Shown here: positions 45,408-54,186 of the stretch, one piece after another | Layout of the letters: each line of letters opens with the position of its first letter | Position numbering within the stretch: the stretch's first letter is position 1 | Origin: Staphylococcus gallinarum | GTDB lineage: Bacteria > Bacillota > Bacilli > Staphylococcales > Staphylococcaceae | NCBI RefSeq assembly: GCF_000875895.1 | Contig: NZ_JXCF01000018.1 | Location: 1 to 54,186 of the forward strand | DNA: 54,186 bases | Direction: 5' to 3' | Notes under the pieces: generated by a model | What the model was told of the DNA's origin: nothing | Databases searched by the model: none | The model's input: the letters and a program-made list of their open reading frames with translations, nothing else | Translations under genes and position numbers: made by a program

Positions 45408-46835
45408 ATGAGAAATTTCACTAAACAATTTATCAATGGAGAATGGGTAGAAAGCGCTAGTGGAGAGACTTTAGAAGTAATCAATCCTGCAACTGAAGAG
45501 GTTGCTGGCACTGTAGCTAAAGGGAACAAAGAAGATGTGGATAAAGCAGTTGATGCAGCAGAAAGTGTATATTTAAAATTTAGACATACTTCTGTTAAAG
45601 AAAGACAACAATTATTAGATAATATCGTTAAAGAATATGAAAATAGAAAAGATGACATAGTTGATACTATCATCGATGAATTAGGTTCACCTGCATCAGT
45701 AGCGGAAAGTGTTCATTATCAAATGGGCTTAGATCATTTCACTGCAGCACGTGATGCATTAAATGACTTTGAATTTGAAGAACGACGTGGAGATAACTTG
45801 GTTGTAAAAGAAGCGATTGGCGTTGCAGGACTAGTAACACCATGGAACTTCCCAATGAATCAAACGTCATTAAAATTAGCAGCAGCATTTGCGGCAGGTA
45901 GCCCAGTGGTCCTTAAACCATCTGAAGAAACACCATTTGCGGCAGTTATTTTGGCTGAAATCTTTGAAAAAGCTGGCCTACCAAAAGGTGTGTTTAACTT
46001 GGTTAATGGTGACGGACAAGGTGTCGGACGTCCATTAAGTGCACATCCAAAAGTAAGAATGATGTCATTCACAGGTTCAGGTCCAACTGGATCAAGCATT
46101 ATGAAAGAAGCGGCTGAAGATTTCAAAAAAGTATCACTTGAATTAGGTGGTAAATCACCATTTATCGTATTAGAAGATGCTGATATCAAAGAAGCTGCTA
46201 AAGCAGCAACGAATAAAGTTGTTCATAATACTGGTCAGGTTTGTGCTGCCGGTACAAGAACACTCGTACCAGCAAGTATTAAAGAGGAATTCCTAACTGC
46301 AGTTAAAGAAGAATTTAGCAATGTTAAGGTTGGAAATCCAAGAGAAGAAGGCACGCGTGTCGGACCAATTATCAGTAAAAAACAATTTGACCAAGTTCAA
46401 TCTTATATCGATAAAGGCATTGCAGAAGGTGCTGAATTATTATTCGGTGGCCCTGGCAAACCTGAAGGCCTAGAGACTGGATATTTTGCAAGACCAACTA
46501 TTTTCAATAATGTGAATAATGACATGGTTATTGCTCGTGAAGAGATATTTGGGCCGGTAATGTCAATTATTACGTATAATGATTTAGATGAAGCAATTGA
46601 AATTGCAAATGATACAGAATATGGCTTAGCAGGTTATGTATTTGGTACTGATAAGGACACATTATTAAAAGTTGCTCGTTCAGTTGAAGCGGGTACAATA
46701 CAAATTAATGAAGCACCACGTCGTCCAGACCTACCATTTGGCGGTTATAAAAAATCTGGAATTGGTCGCGAATGGGGAGACTTCGGTATCGAAGAATTCT
46801 TAGAAGTTAAAGCTATCGCTGGTTACTTCAATTAA
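45408..46835 (+). CDS. aldA: NAD(P)-dependent aldehyde dehydrogenase
   Basis: 475 residues of the aldehyde dehydrogenase superfamily. The catalytic pair is Glu245 in LELGGKSP and Cys279 in GQVCAAGTR; the cofactor motif FTGSGPTGS is at 221-229. Substrate is unknown; relatives oxidise small aliphatic aldehydes. AAGGAGTGA precedes the ATG. Being next to qsrR it may belong to the electrophile response, but no QsrR palindrome is seen at its own promoter. Confidence 0.92.
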   Translation: MRNFTKQFINGEWVESASGETLEVINPATEEVAGTVAKGNKEDVDKAVDAAESVYLKFRHTSVKERQQLLDNIVKEYENRKDDIVDTIIDELGSPASVAESVHYQMGLDHFTAARDALNDFEFEERRGDNLVVKEAIGVAGLVTPWNFPMNQTSLKLAAAFAAGSPVVLKPSEETPFAAVILAEIFEKAGLPKGVFNLVNGDGQGVGRPLSAHPKVRMMSFTGSGPTGSSIMKEAAEDFKKVSLELGGKSPFIVLEDADIKEAAKAATNKVVHNTGQVCAAGTRTLVPASIKEEFLTAVKEEFSNVKVGNPREEGTRVGPIISKKQFDQVQSYIDKGIAEGAELLFGGPGKPEGLETGYFARPTIFNNVNNDMVIAREEIFGPVMSIITYNDLDEAIEIANDTEYGLAGYVFGTDKDTLLKVARSVEAGTIQINEAPRRPDLPFGGYKKSGIGREWGDFGIEEFLEVKAIAGYFN

Positions 46836-46898
46836 TTTAAATAATATTATAATATGTCAATGTCTGAGACTTAAATTGAATCTTAGATGACCTTAATA

Positions 46899-46948
46899 GC
46901 GACAACTTCTATTGTGTAATGAAATAGAAGTTGTCGCTTTCTTTTTTT
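46899..46948 (+). terminator. Terminator after aldA
   Basis: A 15-bp perfect stem (GCGACAACTTCTATT / AATAGAAGTTGTCGC) with a T-run. Confidence 0.92.
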
Positions 46949-47124
46949 ATTGAAGTAATGTATACGCATGGTGTGGTGGTTTTTAAGTTATGTAATCATT
47001 TTTAAATTTGAGAAAATGAAATACATTTTGTAATTAAAAAGAAAATTTGCTATAGTTAAAAAAGTAAATAGCGTAGTATTTATTACGTTGTTTAAAAACT
47101 TATTTATGAAATGGGTGCAAGATA

Positions 47125-48441
47125 ATGCCTGAAAAAGAACGTACATCACCTCAGTATGAATCGTTCCACGAATTATACAAAAATTACACTACTAAAGATC
47201 TCACTCAAAAAGCAAAATCTCTTAAATTGATAAATTATAGTAAATTAAATAAAAAAGAATTGGTGCTTGCAATTATGGAAGCACAAATGGAAAAAGATGG
47301 AAACTATTATATGGAAGGTATCTTAGATGATATCCAACAAGATGGTTATGGTTTCCTTCGAACTGTAAATTATTCAAAAGGTGAAAAAGATATCTATATT
47401 TCAGCTAGTCAAATACGTCGTTTCGAAATTAAACGTGGCGATAAAGTGACTGGTAAAGTTAGAAAGCCTAAGGATAATGAAAAATACTATGGTTTATTAC
47501 AAGTTGACTTTGTTAATGATGAGAATGCAGAGGAAGTAAAGAAACGACCGCATTTCCAAGCGTTGACACCTTTATATCCAGAAGAACGCATAATGTTAGA
47601 AACAACACAGCAAAATTATTCTACACGAATTATGGATTTGATCACGCCGATTGGACTTGGTCAACGTGGACTTATCGTTGCACCACCAAAAGCAGGTAAG
47701 ACCTCATTACTAAAGGAAATTGCCAATGCGATTGCTACGAATAAACCAGAAGCAGAATTATTTGTCCTACTTGTTGGAGAAAGACCGGAAGAGGTTACAG
47801 ATATTGAAAGATCTGTTGAAACTGCAGAAGTAGTTCATTCTACATTTGATGAACCGCCTCAACACCATGTAAAAGTAGCAGAATTATTATTAGAACGTGC
47901 AAAGAGACTCGTGGAAATTGGTAAGGACGTTATTATCTTAATGGATTCAATTACACGACTGGCACGTGCATACAACTTAGTAATCCCACCTAGTGGTCGA
48001 ACATTATCAGGTGGTCTAGACCCAGCATCATTACACAAACCTAAAGCATTCTTTGGTGCGGCAAGAAATATTGAAGCTGGTGGAAGTATGACTATTTTAG
48101 CGACTGCTTTAGTTGATACTGGATCACGTATGGATGACATGATTTATGAGGAGTTTAAAGGTACGGGTAATATGGAATTACATCTTGATCGTAAACTTGC
48201 AGAACGTCGTGTATTCCCTGCTATTGATATTGGTAGAAGTTCAACACGTAAAGAAGAATTACTAATTTCACCAAAAGAATTAGAATCTTTATGGCAATTG
48301 CGTAATATGTTTACAGATTCACTCGATTTTACAGAACGTTTTGTACGTAAATTAAAACGTACAACTGATAATAAAGAATTCTTTGAACAGTTACAAAAAG
48401 CTGCAGAAGAAAGCACAAAGACAGGAAAGCCAATTATTTAA
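47125..48441 (+). CDS. rho: Transcription termination factor Rho
   Basis: Hexameric RNA-dependent ATPase. 438 residues: an N-terminal Rho-N helical part (about 20-55), a cold-shock-like RNA-binding domain with RNP1 DGYGFLR (73-79), and the ATPase core with Walker [10 protein letters not shown] (186-194), Walker [11 protein letters not shown] and the Q-loop/R-loop region near 265-300. Length and order are standard. The ribosome site is weak (ATGGGTGCAAG). No terminator is visible after it before rpmE2, so some read-through is possible. Confidence 0.96.
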   Translation: MPEKERTSPQYESFHELYKNYTTKDLTQKAKSLKLINYSKLNKKELVLAIMEAQMEKDGNYYMEGILDDIQQDGYGFLRTVNYSKGEKDIYISASQIRRFEIKRGDKVTGKVRKPKDNEKYYGLLQVDFVNDENAEEVKKRPHFQALTPLYPEERIMLETTQQNYSTRIMDLITPIGLGQRGLIVAPPKAGKTSLLKEIANAIATNKPEAELFVLLVGERPEEVTDIERSVETAEVVHSTFDEPPQHHVKVAELLLERAKRLVEIGKDVIILMDSITRLARAYNLVIPPSGRTLSGGLDPASLHKPKAFFGAARNIEAGGSMTILATALVDTGSRMDDMIYEEFKGTGNMELHLDRKLAERRVFPAIDIGRSSTRKEELLISPKELESLWQLRNMFTDSLDFTERFVRKLKRTTDNKEFFEQLQKAAEESTKTGKPII

Positions 48442-48584
48442 TAGAAGAAACATATTTGTTTAAGCTGTAATGTTAGATTTAGGGTTGCGTTTTACATGTA
48501 TAGCTATTATAATTACGTAGTATTGGGTAAAAAACTCACAAACAACTCTGTTCCGGATGGTTCAGGGCAAAGGAGCTGAAAGTA

Positions 48585-48842
48585 ATGAGACAAAATATTC
48601 ATCCTGAATACCACAAAGTTATCTTTTTAGATACAACTACAGATTTTAAATTCTTAAGTGGTTCAACAAAATCATCATCTGAAACAATGGTATGGGAAGA
48701 TGGAAATGAATACCCAGTTATTCGTTTAGATATTTCATCTGACTCACATCCATTCTACACAGGTCGCCAAAAATTCGCTGCTGCGGATGGTCGTGTGGAA
48801 CGTTTCAACAAGAAATTCGGATACAAATCAAGCAACGAATAA
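48585..48842 (+). CDS. rpmE2: 50S ribosomal protein L31, type B
   Basis: 85-residue large-subunit protein. It opens [14 protein letters not shown] and lacks the CxxC pair of zinc-binding L31, so it is the zinc-independent type B form. It ends [25 protein letters not shown], typical of the family. AAAGGAGCTG precedes the ATG. The about 55 bases before the start (GTTCCGGATGGTTCAGGGC) are GC-richer than the surroundings and may be a translational leader, but I could not fold it convincingly. Confidence 0.95.
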   Translation: MRQNIHPEYHKVIFLDTTTDFKFLSGSTKSSSETMVWEDGNEYPVIRLDISSDSHPFYTGRQKFAAADGRVERFNKKFGYKSSNE

Positions 48843-48852
48843 TCGTTGGTTT

Positions 48853-48887
48853 AAGGCATTCTCATTTTATGAGGATGCTTTTTTCGT
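48853..48887 (+). terminator. Terminator after rpmE2
   Basis: AAGGCAT-TCTCAT pairs with ATGAG-GATGCTT around a short loop, followed by six T. Confidence 0.8.
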
Positions 48888-49036
48888 TTAAAATAGTCAT
48901 ATGCTATTAAATAGAAGTATATTGATGAATAAAGCTGATACATAAAATAGTAAATATCTTTCAAAAATTGCACATTTCAAATAAAAAAATATGATATAAT
49001 GAGACGATTATGTTTTGAAAAAAGGTGGAACGAATC

Positions 49037-49636
49037 ATGTATGAAACTTATCATTCCGGGTGGATTGAATGTATTACTGGAAGCATGTTTAGTGGTAAAT
49101 CGGAAGAATTAATACGTCGGTTAAGACGTGGTCTTTATGCTAAACAAAAAGTAGTCGTATTTAAACCGGCTATCGATGACCGCTATCATAAAGATAAGAT
49201 TGTTTCTCATAATGGTAATGCAATCGAAGCGATTAATATTTCGACTGCTGCTGAAATACTTAAACACGATTTATCAGATGTCGATGTTATTGGCATTGAC
49301 GAAGTACAATTCTTTGAATCTAAAGTTGTAAATATAGTTGAGCAATTAGCAGAAAGAGGCCATAGAGTAATCACTGCAGGATTAGATATGGATTTTAGAG
49401 GGGAGCCTTTTGAACCAATACCGCATTTACTTGCAGTTAGCGAAGATGTAACGAAATTACAAGCAGTATGTGCTGTCTGTGGTTCTTCTTCTAGTCGTAC
49501 CCAAAGATTGATTGATGGAAAACCAGCTAAGGTAGATGATCCAGTTATATTGGTGGGCGCAAACGAAAGTTATGAACCTAGATGTAGAGCGCATCATATT
49601 GTTGCACCTAGTGATAATGAGAAGGAGGAAATGTAG
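49037..49636 (+). CDS. tdk: Thymidine kinase
   Basis: Salvage phosphorylation of thymidine. 199 residues, type II thymidine kinase with P-loop GSMFSGKS (15-22), catalytic Glu in GIDEVQFF and a zinc-binding lasso from CAVC and CRAHH. The start at 49037 follows AAAGGTGG; a GTG 12 bases earlier lies inside that site. prfA begins at the last base of its stop codon, so the two are coupled. Confidence 0.95.
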   Translation: MYETYHSGWIECITGSMFSGKSEELIRRLRRGLYAKQKVVVFKPAIDDRYHKDKIVSHNGNAIEAINISTAAEILKHDLSDVDVIGIDEVQFFESKVVNIVEQLAERGHRVITAGLDMDFRGEPFEPIPHLLAVSEDVTKLQAVCAVCGSSSSRTQRLIDGKPAKVDDPVILVGANESYEPRCRAHHIVAPSDNEKEEM

Positions 49637-50712
49637 TGTTTGATCAATTAGATATTGTAGAAGAAAGATATGAACAATTAAATGAACTATTAAGTGATCC
49701 CGACGTTGTAAATGATCCTGATAACTTAAGAAAGTATTCAAAAGAGCAAGCAGATTTACAAAAAACTGTTGAAGTTTATCGCGAATATAAACAGGTTAAA
49801 GAGGATATTTCTGAAATCGAAGAAATGTTGAATGATACCAAAGATAAAGATGAAATCGAAATGCTAAAAGAAGAAAGCCAAGGTTTAGCGAGTCGTGTAC
49901 CAGAATTAGAAGAATCATTGAAATTATTATTAATTCCAAAGGACCCTAATGATGACAAAAACGTAATTGTTGAAATTCGAGCGGCTGCAGGTGGCGATGA
50001 AGCTGCAATTTTTGCTGGTGACTTATTTAGAATGTATTCTAAATATGCGGAAGCACATAATTATAAGACAGATATAGTAGAAGCTGCTGAAAGTGATCAT
50101 GGTGGTTACAAAGAAATTAGTTTCTCAGTTTCTGGAGCAGATGCTTATAGTAAATTGAAATTTGAAAATGGTGCACACCGAGTTCAACGTGTACCCGAAA
50201 CTGAATCGGGTGGCCGTATTCACACTTCTACAGCAACAGTTGCAGTATTGCCAGAAGTAGAAGATGTTGAAATAAAGATAAGAAATGAAGATATTAAAGT
50301 CGATACGTATCGTTCAAGTGGTGCAGGTGGACAACACGTAAATACGACAGATTCTGCAGTTCGTATTACCCATTTACCAACGGGTATTATTGCAACATCT
50401 TCAGAGAAATCCCAAATTCAAAACCGTGAAAAGGCAATGAAAGTATTGAAAGCACGTTTATTTGATATGAAATTGCAAGAAGAACAACAAAAATACGCAG
50501 CGCAACGTAAATCGGCTGTTGGTTCAGGAGATCGTTCTGAACGTATTAGAACATATAATTATCCGCAGAGTCGTGTGACCGATCACCGTATTGGATTAAC
50601 TTTACAAAAGTTAGATCAAATTATGGAAGGTAAGTTAGATGAAGTGATTGACGCACTAACAGTATCAGAACAAACTGAGAAATTGAAAGAATTAAATAAT
50701 GGTGAGCTTTAA
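49636..50712 (+). CDS. prfA: Peptide chain release factor 1
   Basis: Recognises UAA and UAG stop codons. 358 residues; GGQ at 231-233 and the PxT-type anticodon motif PET at 187-189 define RF1 rather than RF2. The start is GTG, sharing a base with the tdk stop, with AAGGAGG upstream inside tdk. prmC overlaps its 3' end by 14 bases; PrmC methylates the GGQ glutamine, so enzyme and substrate are coexpressed. Confidence 0.96.
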   Translation: MFDQLDIVEERYEQLNELLSDPDVVNDPDNLRKYSKEQADLQKTVEVYREYKQVKEDISEIEEMLNDTKDKDEIEMLKEESQGLASRVPELEESLKLLLIPKDPNDDKNVIVEIRAAAGGDEAAIFAGDLFRMYSKYAEAHNYKTDIVEAAESDHGGYKEISFSVSGADAYSKLKFENGAHRVQRVPETESGGRIHTSTATVAVLPEVEDVEIKIRNEDIKVDTYRSSGAGGQHVNTTDSAVRITHLPTGIIATSSEKSQIQNREKAMKVLKARLFDMKLQEEQQKYAAQRKSAVGSGDRSERIRTYNYPQSRVTDHRIGLTLQKLDQIMEGKLDEVIDALTVSEQTEKLKELNNGEL

Positions 50713-51541
50713 ATCAGTACTTGATCGTGCGAAGTTAGAATGTAGCGAACAGAATATTGAAACGACGAGAGTAGAATGGTTAATGATGGATATGTTTCAA
50801 TGGTCTAGAGCAGCGTTGATCGTACACTTGAATGATGAAATGACTACTGAACAATTACAACGGTTTGATATTGCCAAAGCGCGAATGTTGAAAGGTGAGC
50901 CTATTCAATATATTGTCGGCTATCAATCCTTTTATGGTGAAAATTTCAAAGTTAACCGTCATTGTCTGATTCCACGCCCAGAAACAGAAGAAGTTATGTT
51001 GCATTTTTCTCAAAGCCTCAAGCATGGCGATACGATCGTCGATATTGGTACAGGTAGTGGAAATATTCCAATCATGTTGAAGAAAATAGACACTTCATTG
51101 ATTGTGTATGCGACAGATATTAGTGAAGAAGCACTGACAGTAGCTAAAGAAAACGCACAACAGCATCAAGTCGATATAGAATTTCTAAAGGGTGATGCAT
51201 TGAAACCTTTAATTGCACAAGGCGTTAAAGTGAATGGTCTGATTTCGAATCCACCGTATATAGACCAAGCAGATGCAACATTTATGGAGGATACTGTTTT
51301 ATCATATGAACCACATTCAGCACTATTTGCTAATGATCAAGGATATCGTGTTTATAATGATATTTTAGCTGATTTACCAAAAGTATTATTGCCTGGCGCG
51401 CAAGTTGTCTTTGAAATAGGTTATAACCAAGGACCAACGTTAAAAGATAAAATTCAAACAATGTATCCAGAGCTAATGGTATCGATTGTTCAAGATATTA
51501 ACCATAATGATAGAATTATCAGTTTTAAATGGCATGACTAA
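50699..51541 (+). CDS. prmC: Release factor glutamine methyltransferase
   Basis: Methylates the GGQ glutamine of release factors (formerly hemK). 280 residues: N-terminal helical domain (1-95), SAM motif DIGTGSG (115-121) and substrate motif NPPY (184-187). The ATG lies within the last codons of prfA in another frame. Sequence of the N-terminal third looks well diverged from S. aureus, as usual for this protein. Its stop codon forms the first bases of the terminator stem. Confidence 0.95.
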   Translation: MVSFKSVLDRAKLECSEQNIETTRVEWLMMDMFQWSRAALIVHLNDEMTTEQLQRFDIAKARMLKGEPIQYIVGYQSFYGENFKVNRHCLIPRPETEEVMLHFSQSLKHGDTIVDIGTGSGNIPIMLKKIDTSLIVYATDISEEALTVAKENAQQHQVDIEFLKGDALKPLIAQGVKVNGLISNPPYIDQADATFMEDTVLSYEPHSALFANDQGYRVYNDILADLPKVLLPGAQVVFEIGYNQGPTLKDKIQTMYPELMVSIVQDINHNDRIISFKWHD

Positions 51542-51585
51542 GTTATGTATGTCTCATGTTTCACCATGAGCGTGCATAACTTTTT
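51540..51585 (+). terminator. Terminator after prmC
   Basis: The stem starts inside the stop codon: AAGTTATG..CTCATG pairs with CATGAG..CATAACTT with wobble pairs and one bulge, followed by five T. Confidence 0.8.
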
Positions 51586-51629
51586 ATTTTGCTTTAAAAT
51601 TAAAAAAGTACAGGAAAGGATGTGTTTAA

Positions 51630-52676
51630 GTGGACACAAAAATATGGGACTTTAGTAATCAAAATGATATCAATAACAATGTAAATGTAGCTCATATCAA
51701 CGAAATAGCTTCCATATATAATGAAGGTGGATTAATTGCTTTACCAACAGAAACTGTATATGGGTTGGGAGCAGACGCTAGAAATGATGAAGCAATAAAA
51801 AAAATTTATGAAGCAAAAGGAAGACCATCTGACAATCCGTTAATCGTACATATTTATGATATGGATCAAATGAAACAATTTACTACAAACTTAACGGAGA
51901 ATGTAAAAATATTAATGAAACATTTTTGGCCTGGTCCAATTTCATTTATTCTTCCATTAAAGGAAGGCTATTTATGTGATAGAGTGAGTGGAGGTTTAGG
52001 TTCAATTGCCGTCAGAATGCCAAGTCATCCGGTTGGTCGAGCTATTCTTAAACAGGTCTATTTACCGATAGCTGCTCCAAGTGCTAATTTGAGTGGCAGA
52101 CCATCACCCACAACATTTGACCATGTCTTCAATGATTTGAATGGTAGAATTGATGGGATCATCAAGGCCGAGCAAAGTGAAGAAGGATTGGAAAGTACAG
52201 TATTAGATTGTACACAGTATCCTTATAGAATTGCACGACCTGGCTCTGTAACTAAGCAAATGATTGAACAAATTTTGCCAGGAAGTATAGAAGATAAAGC
52301 ATTGAACACTGAAAAGCCTATTGCACCAGGAATGAAATATAAGCATTATTCACCAGACACGCCTTTAACCATAGTTCGACATTTAGAACGTCAACCAAAT
52401 ACTGAAAAAGATTGGACTCGAACAGCCTTTATTTTACCGAAGGATCATGAAACATGTGTGCCTAATCAAGCAAAATTCATTCCATTATGTAATAATAAAA
52501 ACGATATAAAGGGTGCAAATCACAATTTATATAAAATATTGCATGAATTGGATAAAAATGAAGATATTCAGAATGCATATATATATGGTTTTGACATAAA
52601 TGATCAGACTACAGCAATCATGAATCGTATTATGAAAGCTGCAAATCAAACTATTGTTGAAGGTGAAACACTATGA
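51630..52676 (+). CDS. tsaC: L-threonylcarbamoyladenylate synthase (Sua5 type)
   Basis: Makes threonylcarbamoyl-AMP for the t6A modification of ANN-decoding tRNAs. 348 residues: the YrdC domain (about 20-215) with [26 protein letters not shown] and [13 protein letters not shown], then a linker [13 protein letters not shown] and a C-terminal Sua5 domain (about 240-345). The start is GTG nine bases after GAAAGGA. Overlaps the phosphatase gene by four bases (ATGA). Confidence 0.95.
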   Translation: MDTKIWDFSNQNDINNNVNVAHINEIASIYNEGGLIALPTETVYGLGADARNDEAIKKIYEAKGRPSDNPLIVHIYDMDQMKQFTTNLTENVKILMKHFWPGPISFILPLKEGYLCDRVSGGLGSIAVRMPSHPVGRAILKQVYLPIAAPSANLSGRPSPTTFDHVFNDLNGRIDGIIKAEQSEEGLESTVLDCTQYPYRIARPGSVTKQMIEQILPGSIEDKALNTEKPIAPGMKYKHYSPDTPLTIVRHLERQPNTEKDWTRTAFILPKDHETCVPNQAKFIPLCNNKNDIKGANHNLYKILHELDKNEDIQNAYIYGFDINDQTTAIMNRIMKAANQTIVEGETL

Positions 52677-53098
52677 AAGTAATCTTTGTATGTACTGGCA
52701 ATACTTGTAGAAGTCCATTGGCTGAAGGTATAGCTAAACAGAAAATACCAAATATTGAATTCGCATCAAGAGGTATATACGCAATGGATGGACATCCTAT
52801 TTCAAATAATTCACATCAAATTGGTTTAACTGAAAGTTTGGCAATGCCATCGCATTCGACAAAATTTGTTGCAAGTGATCTATCGGCAGATTTAATACTT
52901 ACTATGTCTAATTCTCATAAATTGGCATTGTGTCAAATGTATAATAATACAGAAAATGTATTTACCATAAATGAGTATGTCGGGACAACTGGAGAAGTTT
53001 CAGACCCGTTTGGTGGCACAATAGAAGACTATAGAGAAATATTTAATGAATTAAATTGTTTAATTGACAGATTAAAAAATAAAATATTAAAGCAATAA
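52673..53098 (+). CDS. ptpB: Low-molecular-weight phosphatase, probable protein-arginine phosphatase (YwlE/PtpB)
   Basis: 141 residues. The P-loop is CTGNTCRS with nucleophile Cys7 and Arg13, and the acid Asp is in DPFGG. Thr11 in the loop is the residue that gives YwlE-type enzymes specificity for phospho-arginine over phospho-tyrosine, so reversal of McsB protein-arginine phosphorylation is the likely role. Translationally coupled to tsaC. Confidence 0.9.
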   Translation: MKVIFVCTGNTCRSPLAEGIAKQKIPNIEFASRGIYAMDGHPISNNSHQIGLTESLAMPSHSTKFVASDLSADLILTMSNSHKLALCQMYNNTENVFTINEYVGTTGEVSDPFGGTIEDYREIFNELNCLIDRLKNKILKQ

Positions 53099-53238
53099 AT
53101 TTATGAAATTGGTATAAGTGAGTTACTAAATAAGTTATAATGATTACGTGTAGCAAATTTGCTATCAATCATTTTCGTATGTTTTTTTTATTAGGATTTG
53201 CATATTACTTTTTTTATTTAGTTAAAAGGGGTGGGAAA

Positions 53239-53763
53239 ATGGAAAGTTTAAAGTTATTACTCGATGAATTAAAGTCAAATTCATTCTTTAAAGCAGATGA
53301 ATTATGTATCATTGGCTGCTCTACGTCAGAAGTTATTGGAGAACGTATTGGTTCTGTAGGTTCAATGGACGTCGCCCGTGAAATATTCACGGCGCTGAAG
53401 GAAATTGAACGTGAGACAGGCGTATCATTTGTCTTCCAAGGTTGTGAACACATCAATCGAGCGGTCACAATCGAGCGTTCTCATTTTAACCCTTTAACAA
53501 TGGAAGAAGTTACTGTAGTTCCAGATGTACATGCTGGTGGTAGTCTAGCCACATATGCATACCAGCATATGGAGGAGCCAATGGTCGTTGAACACATTAC
53601 TGTGCCAAAAGGTATAGATATTGGTCAAACGTTAATAGGCATGCACATCAAGCATGTTGCAATTCCAGAACGTACAAGTGTAAAGCAAATTGGTGAAGCG
53701 GTTGTTACAATAGCTTCTTCAAGACCAAAAAAAATTGGTGGCGAAAGAGCAAAATATAACTAA
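53239..53763 (+). CDS. YwlG family protein (TIGR01440/DUF436)
   Basis: 174 residues, a conserved Firmicutes family of unknown function that usually sits between ywlE and glyA, as here. The opening [15 protein letters not shown] and [10 protein letters not shown] are family marks, with conserved cysteines. I start at 53239, right after AAAAGGGGTGGGA; 33 further in-frame codons upstream encode a hydrophobic stretch without a ribosome site and are most likely untranslated. glyA follows 22 bases later. Confidence 0.88.
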   Translation: MESLKLLLDELKSNSFFKADELCIIGCSTSEVIGERIGSVGSMDVAREIFTALKEIERETGVSFVFQGCEHINRAVTIERSHFNPLTMEEVTVVPDVHAGGSLATYAYQHMEEPMVVEHITVPKGIDIGQTLIGMHIKHVAIPERTSVKQIGEAVVTIASSRPKKIGGERAKYN

Positions 53764-53785
53764 TACAGAAAAGAGGAATATATCC

Positions 53786-54186
53786 ATGTCATTTATTCAA
53801 GAGCAAGATAAAGAAATCTATGAAGTGATTCAAAATGAGTTCAATCGTCAAAACAATAACATCGAACTTATCGCTTCAGAAAACTTTGTTTCAGAAGCTG
53901 TTATGGAAGCACAAGGTTCAGTATTAACTAACAAATATGCTGAAGGTTATCCAAACAGAAGATATTATGGCGGTTGTGAATATGTAGATGTATCAGAAAC
54001 GTTAGCGATTGAACGCGCGAAACAAATCTTTGGTGCAGAACATGTAAACGTGCAACCTCACTCTGGTTCACAAGCCAATATGGCGGTTTATCTCGTAGCA
54101 TTGGAGCACGGTGATACTGTATTAGGAATGAACTTAAGTCATGGTGGGCATTTAACACACGGTGCACCTGTTAACTTTAGTGGTCA
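53786..54186 (+). CDS. glyA: Serine hydroxymethyltransferase (3' end beyond window)
   Basis: The first 133 residues of the PLP enzyme that interconverts serine and glycine with tetrahydrofolate. Family segments [29 protein letters not shown] and [16 protein letters not shown] are present, and the frame is open to the window end. AAGAGGAA precedes the ATG. The PLP lysine and C-terminal part are outside the window. Confidence 0.95.
   Translation, partial: MSFIQEQDKEIYEVIQNEFNRQNNNIELIASENFVSEAVMEAQGSVLTNKYAEGYPNRRYYGGCEYVDVSETLAIERAKQIFGAEHVNVQPHSGSQANMAVYLVALEHGDTVLGMNLSHGGHLTHGAPVNFSG

Noticed and set aside
48520..48584. Zur or PerR site, or L31 leader structure, upstream of rpmE2
   Set aside because: Only half-site resemblance (TTATAAT) and no stable fold found by eye; not supportable as a feature.
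53140..53238. 33-residue N-terminal hydrophobic extension of the YwlG-family protein
   Set aside because: The strong site AAAAGGGGTGGGA immediately precedes the Met at 53239, and family members begin there; the hydrophobic stretch is likely untranslated.

Overview
The window is chromosomal DNA of a low-GC Gram-positive coccus, almost certainly a Staphylococcus. The gene order (5S-tRNA cluster, arginase, cdaA-cdaR-glmM, mannitol genes, glmS, czrAB, deo genes, luxS, rpoE-pyrG, fba-murZ-qsrR-aldA-rho-rpmE2-tdk-prfA-prmC, glyA) is the staphylococcal one as I know it from S. aureus. Many proteins differ visibly from the S. aureus sequences I remember, and fmtB, which I recall between mtlD and glmM in S. 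aureus, is missing. I therefore read it as a non-aureus species and do not name it. I see no prophage, insertion sequence, transposase or CRISPR array; this is core chromosome with a few unusual genes.

Layout. 1-650: end of an rRNA operon (5S) and six tRNAs (Asn, Glu, Val, Tyr, Gln, Lys) closed by a terminator. 870-5100: arginase, then the c-di-AMP/wall-precursor operon cdaA-cdaR-glmM. 5133-10277 (minus strand): mannitol PTS operon mtlA-mtlR-mtlF-mtlD with a palindromic candidate MtlR operator. 10480-12790: glmS behind its self-cleaving ribozyme plus a second long-range RNA fold. 12898-25310: accessory metabolism and stress genes (DUF2200, ABC ATPase, HAD phosphatase, membrane protein, metallophosphoesterase, czrA-czrB zinc efflux, NAD(P)-binding protein, GntR regulator, an unassigned small RNA on the minus strand, mannose-6-phosphate isomerase, YeiH-like protein, and a double-EVE/McrB-like protein with lost ATPase motifs). 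25456-32070: DCC protein, ribokinase, PerR-controlled dps, divergent deoD / deoC-pdp-deoB-doxX. 32239-38736: repeat element, luxS, an M20 hydrolase/ATP-grasp ligase pair, DUF2750 protein, coaW, VOC and double-GNAT proteins. 38847-54186: rpoE, pyrG with a CTP-sensing attenuator, DUF2529, fba, murZ, qsrR with its operator, aldA, rho, rpmE2, tdk, prfA, prmC, tsaC, arginine phosphatase, YwlG family and the start of glyA.

Themes. Several genes feed cell-wall precursor supply (glmM, glmS, murZ, with pyrG supplying CTP). Regulation can be read directly at many points: glmS ribozyme, pyrG reiterative-transcription attenuator, CzrA, PerR, MtlR and QsrR palindromes, and many intrinsic terminators, several bidirectional at convergent gene pairs. 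The most interesting unexplained items are the EVE-EVE-pseudo-McrB protein, the amidohydrolase/ATP-grasp pair, a structured repeat-plus-terminator module present twice at convergent junctions, the about 140-nt minus-strand RNA upstream of manA, and extra folded segments in the glmS and pyrG leaders. All assignments come from reading motifs and remembered family sequences; no database search was run.
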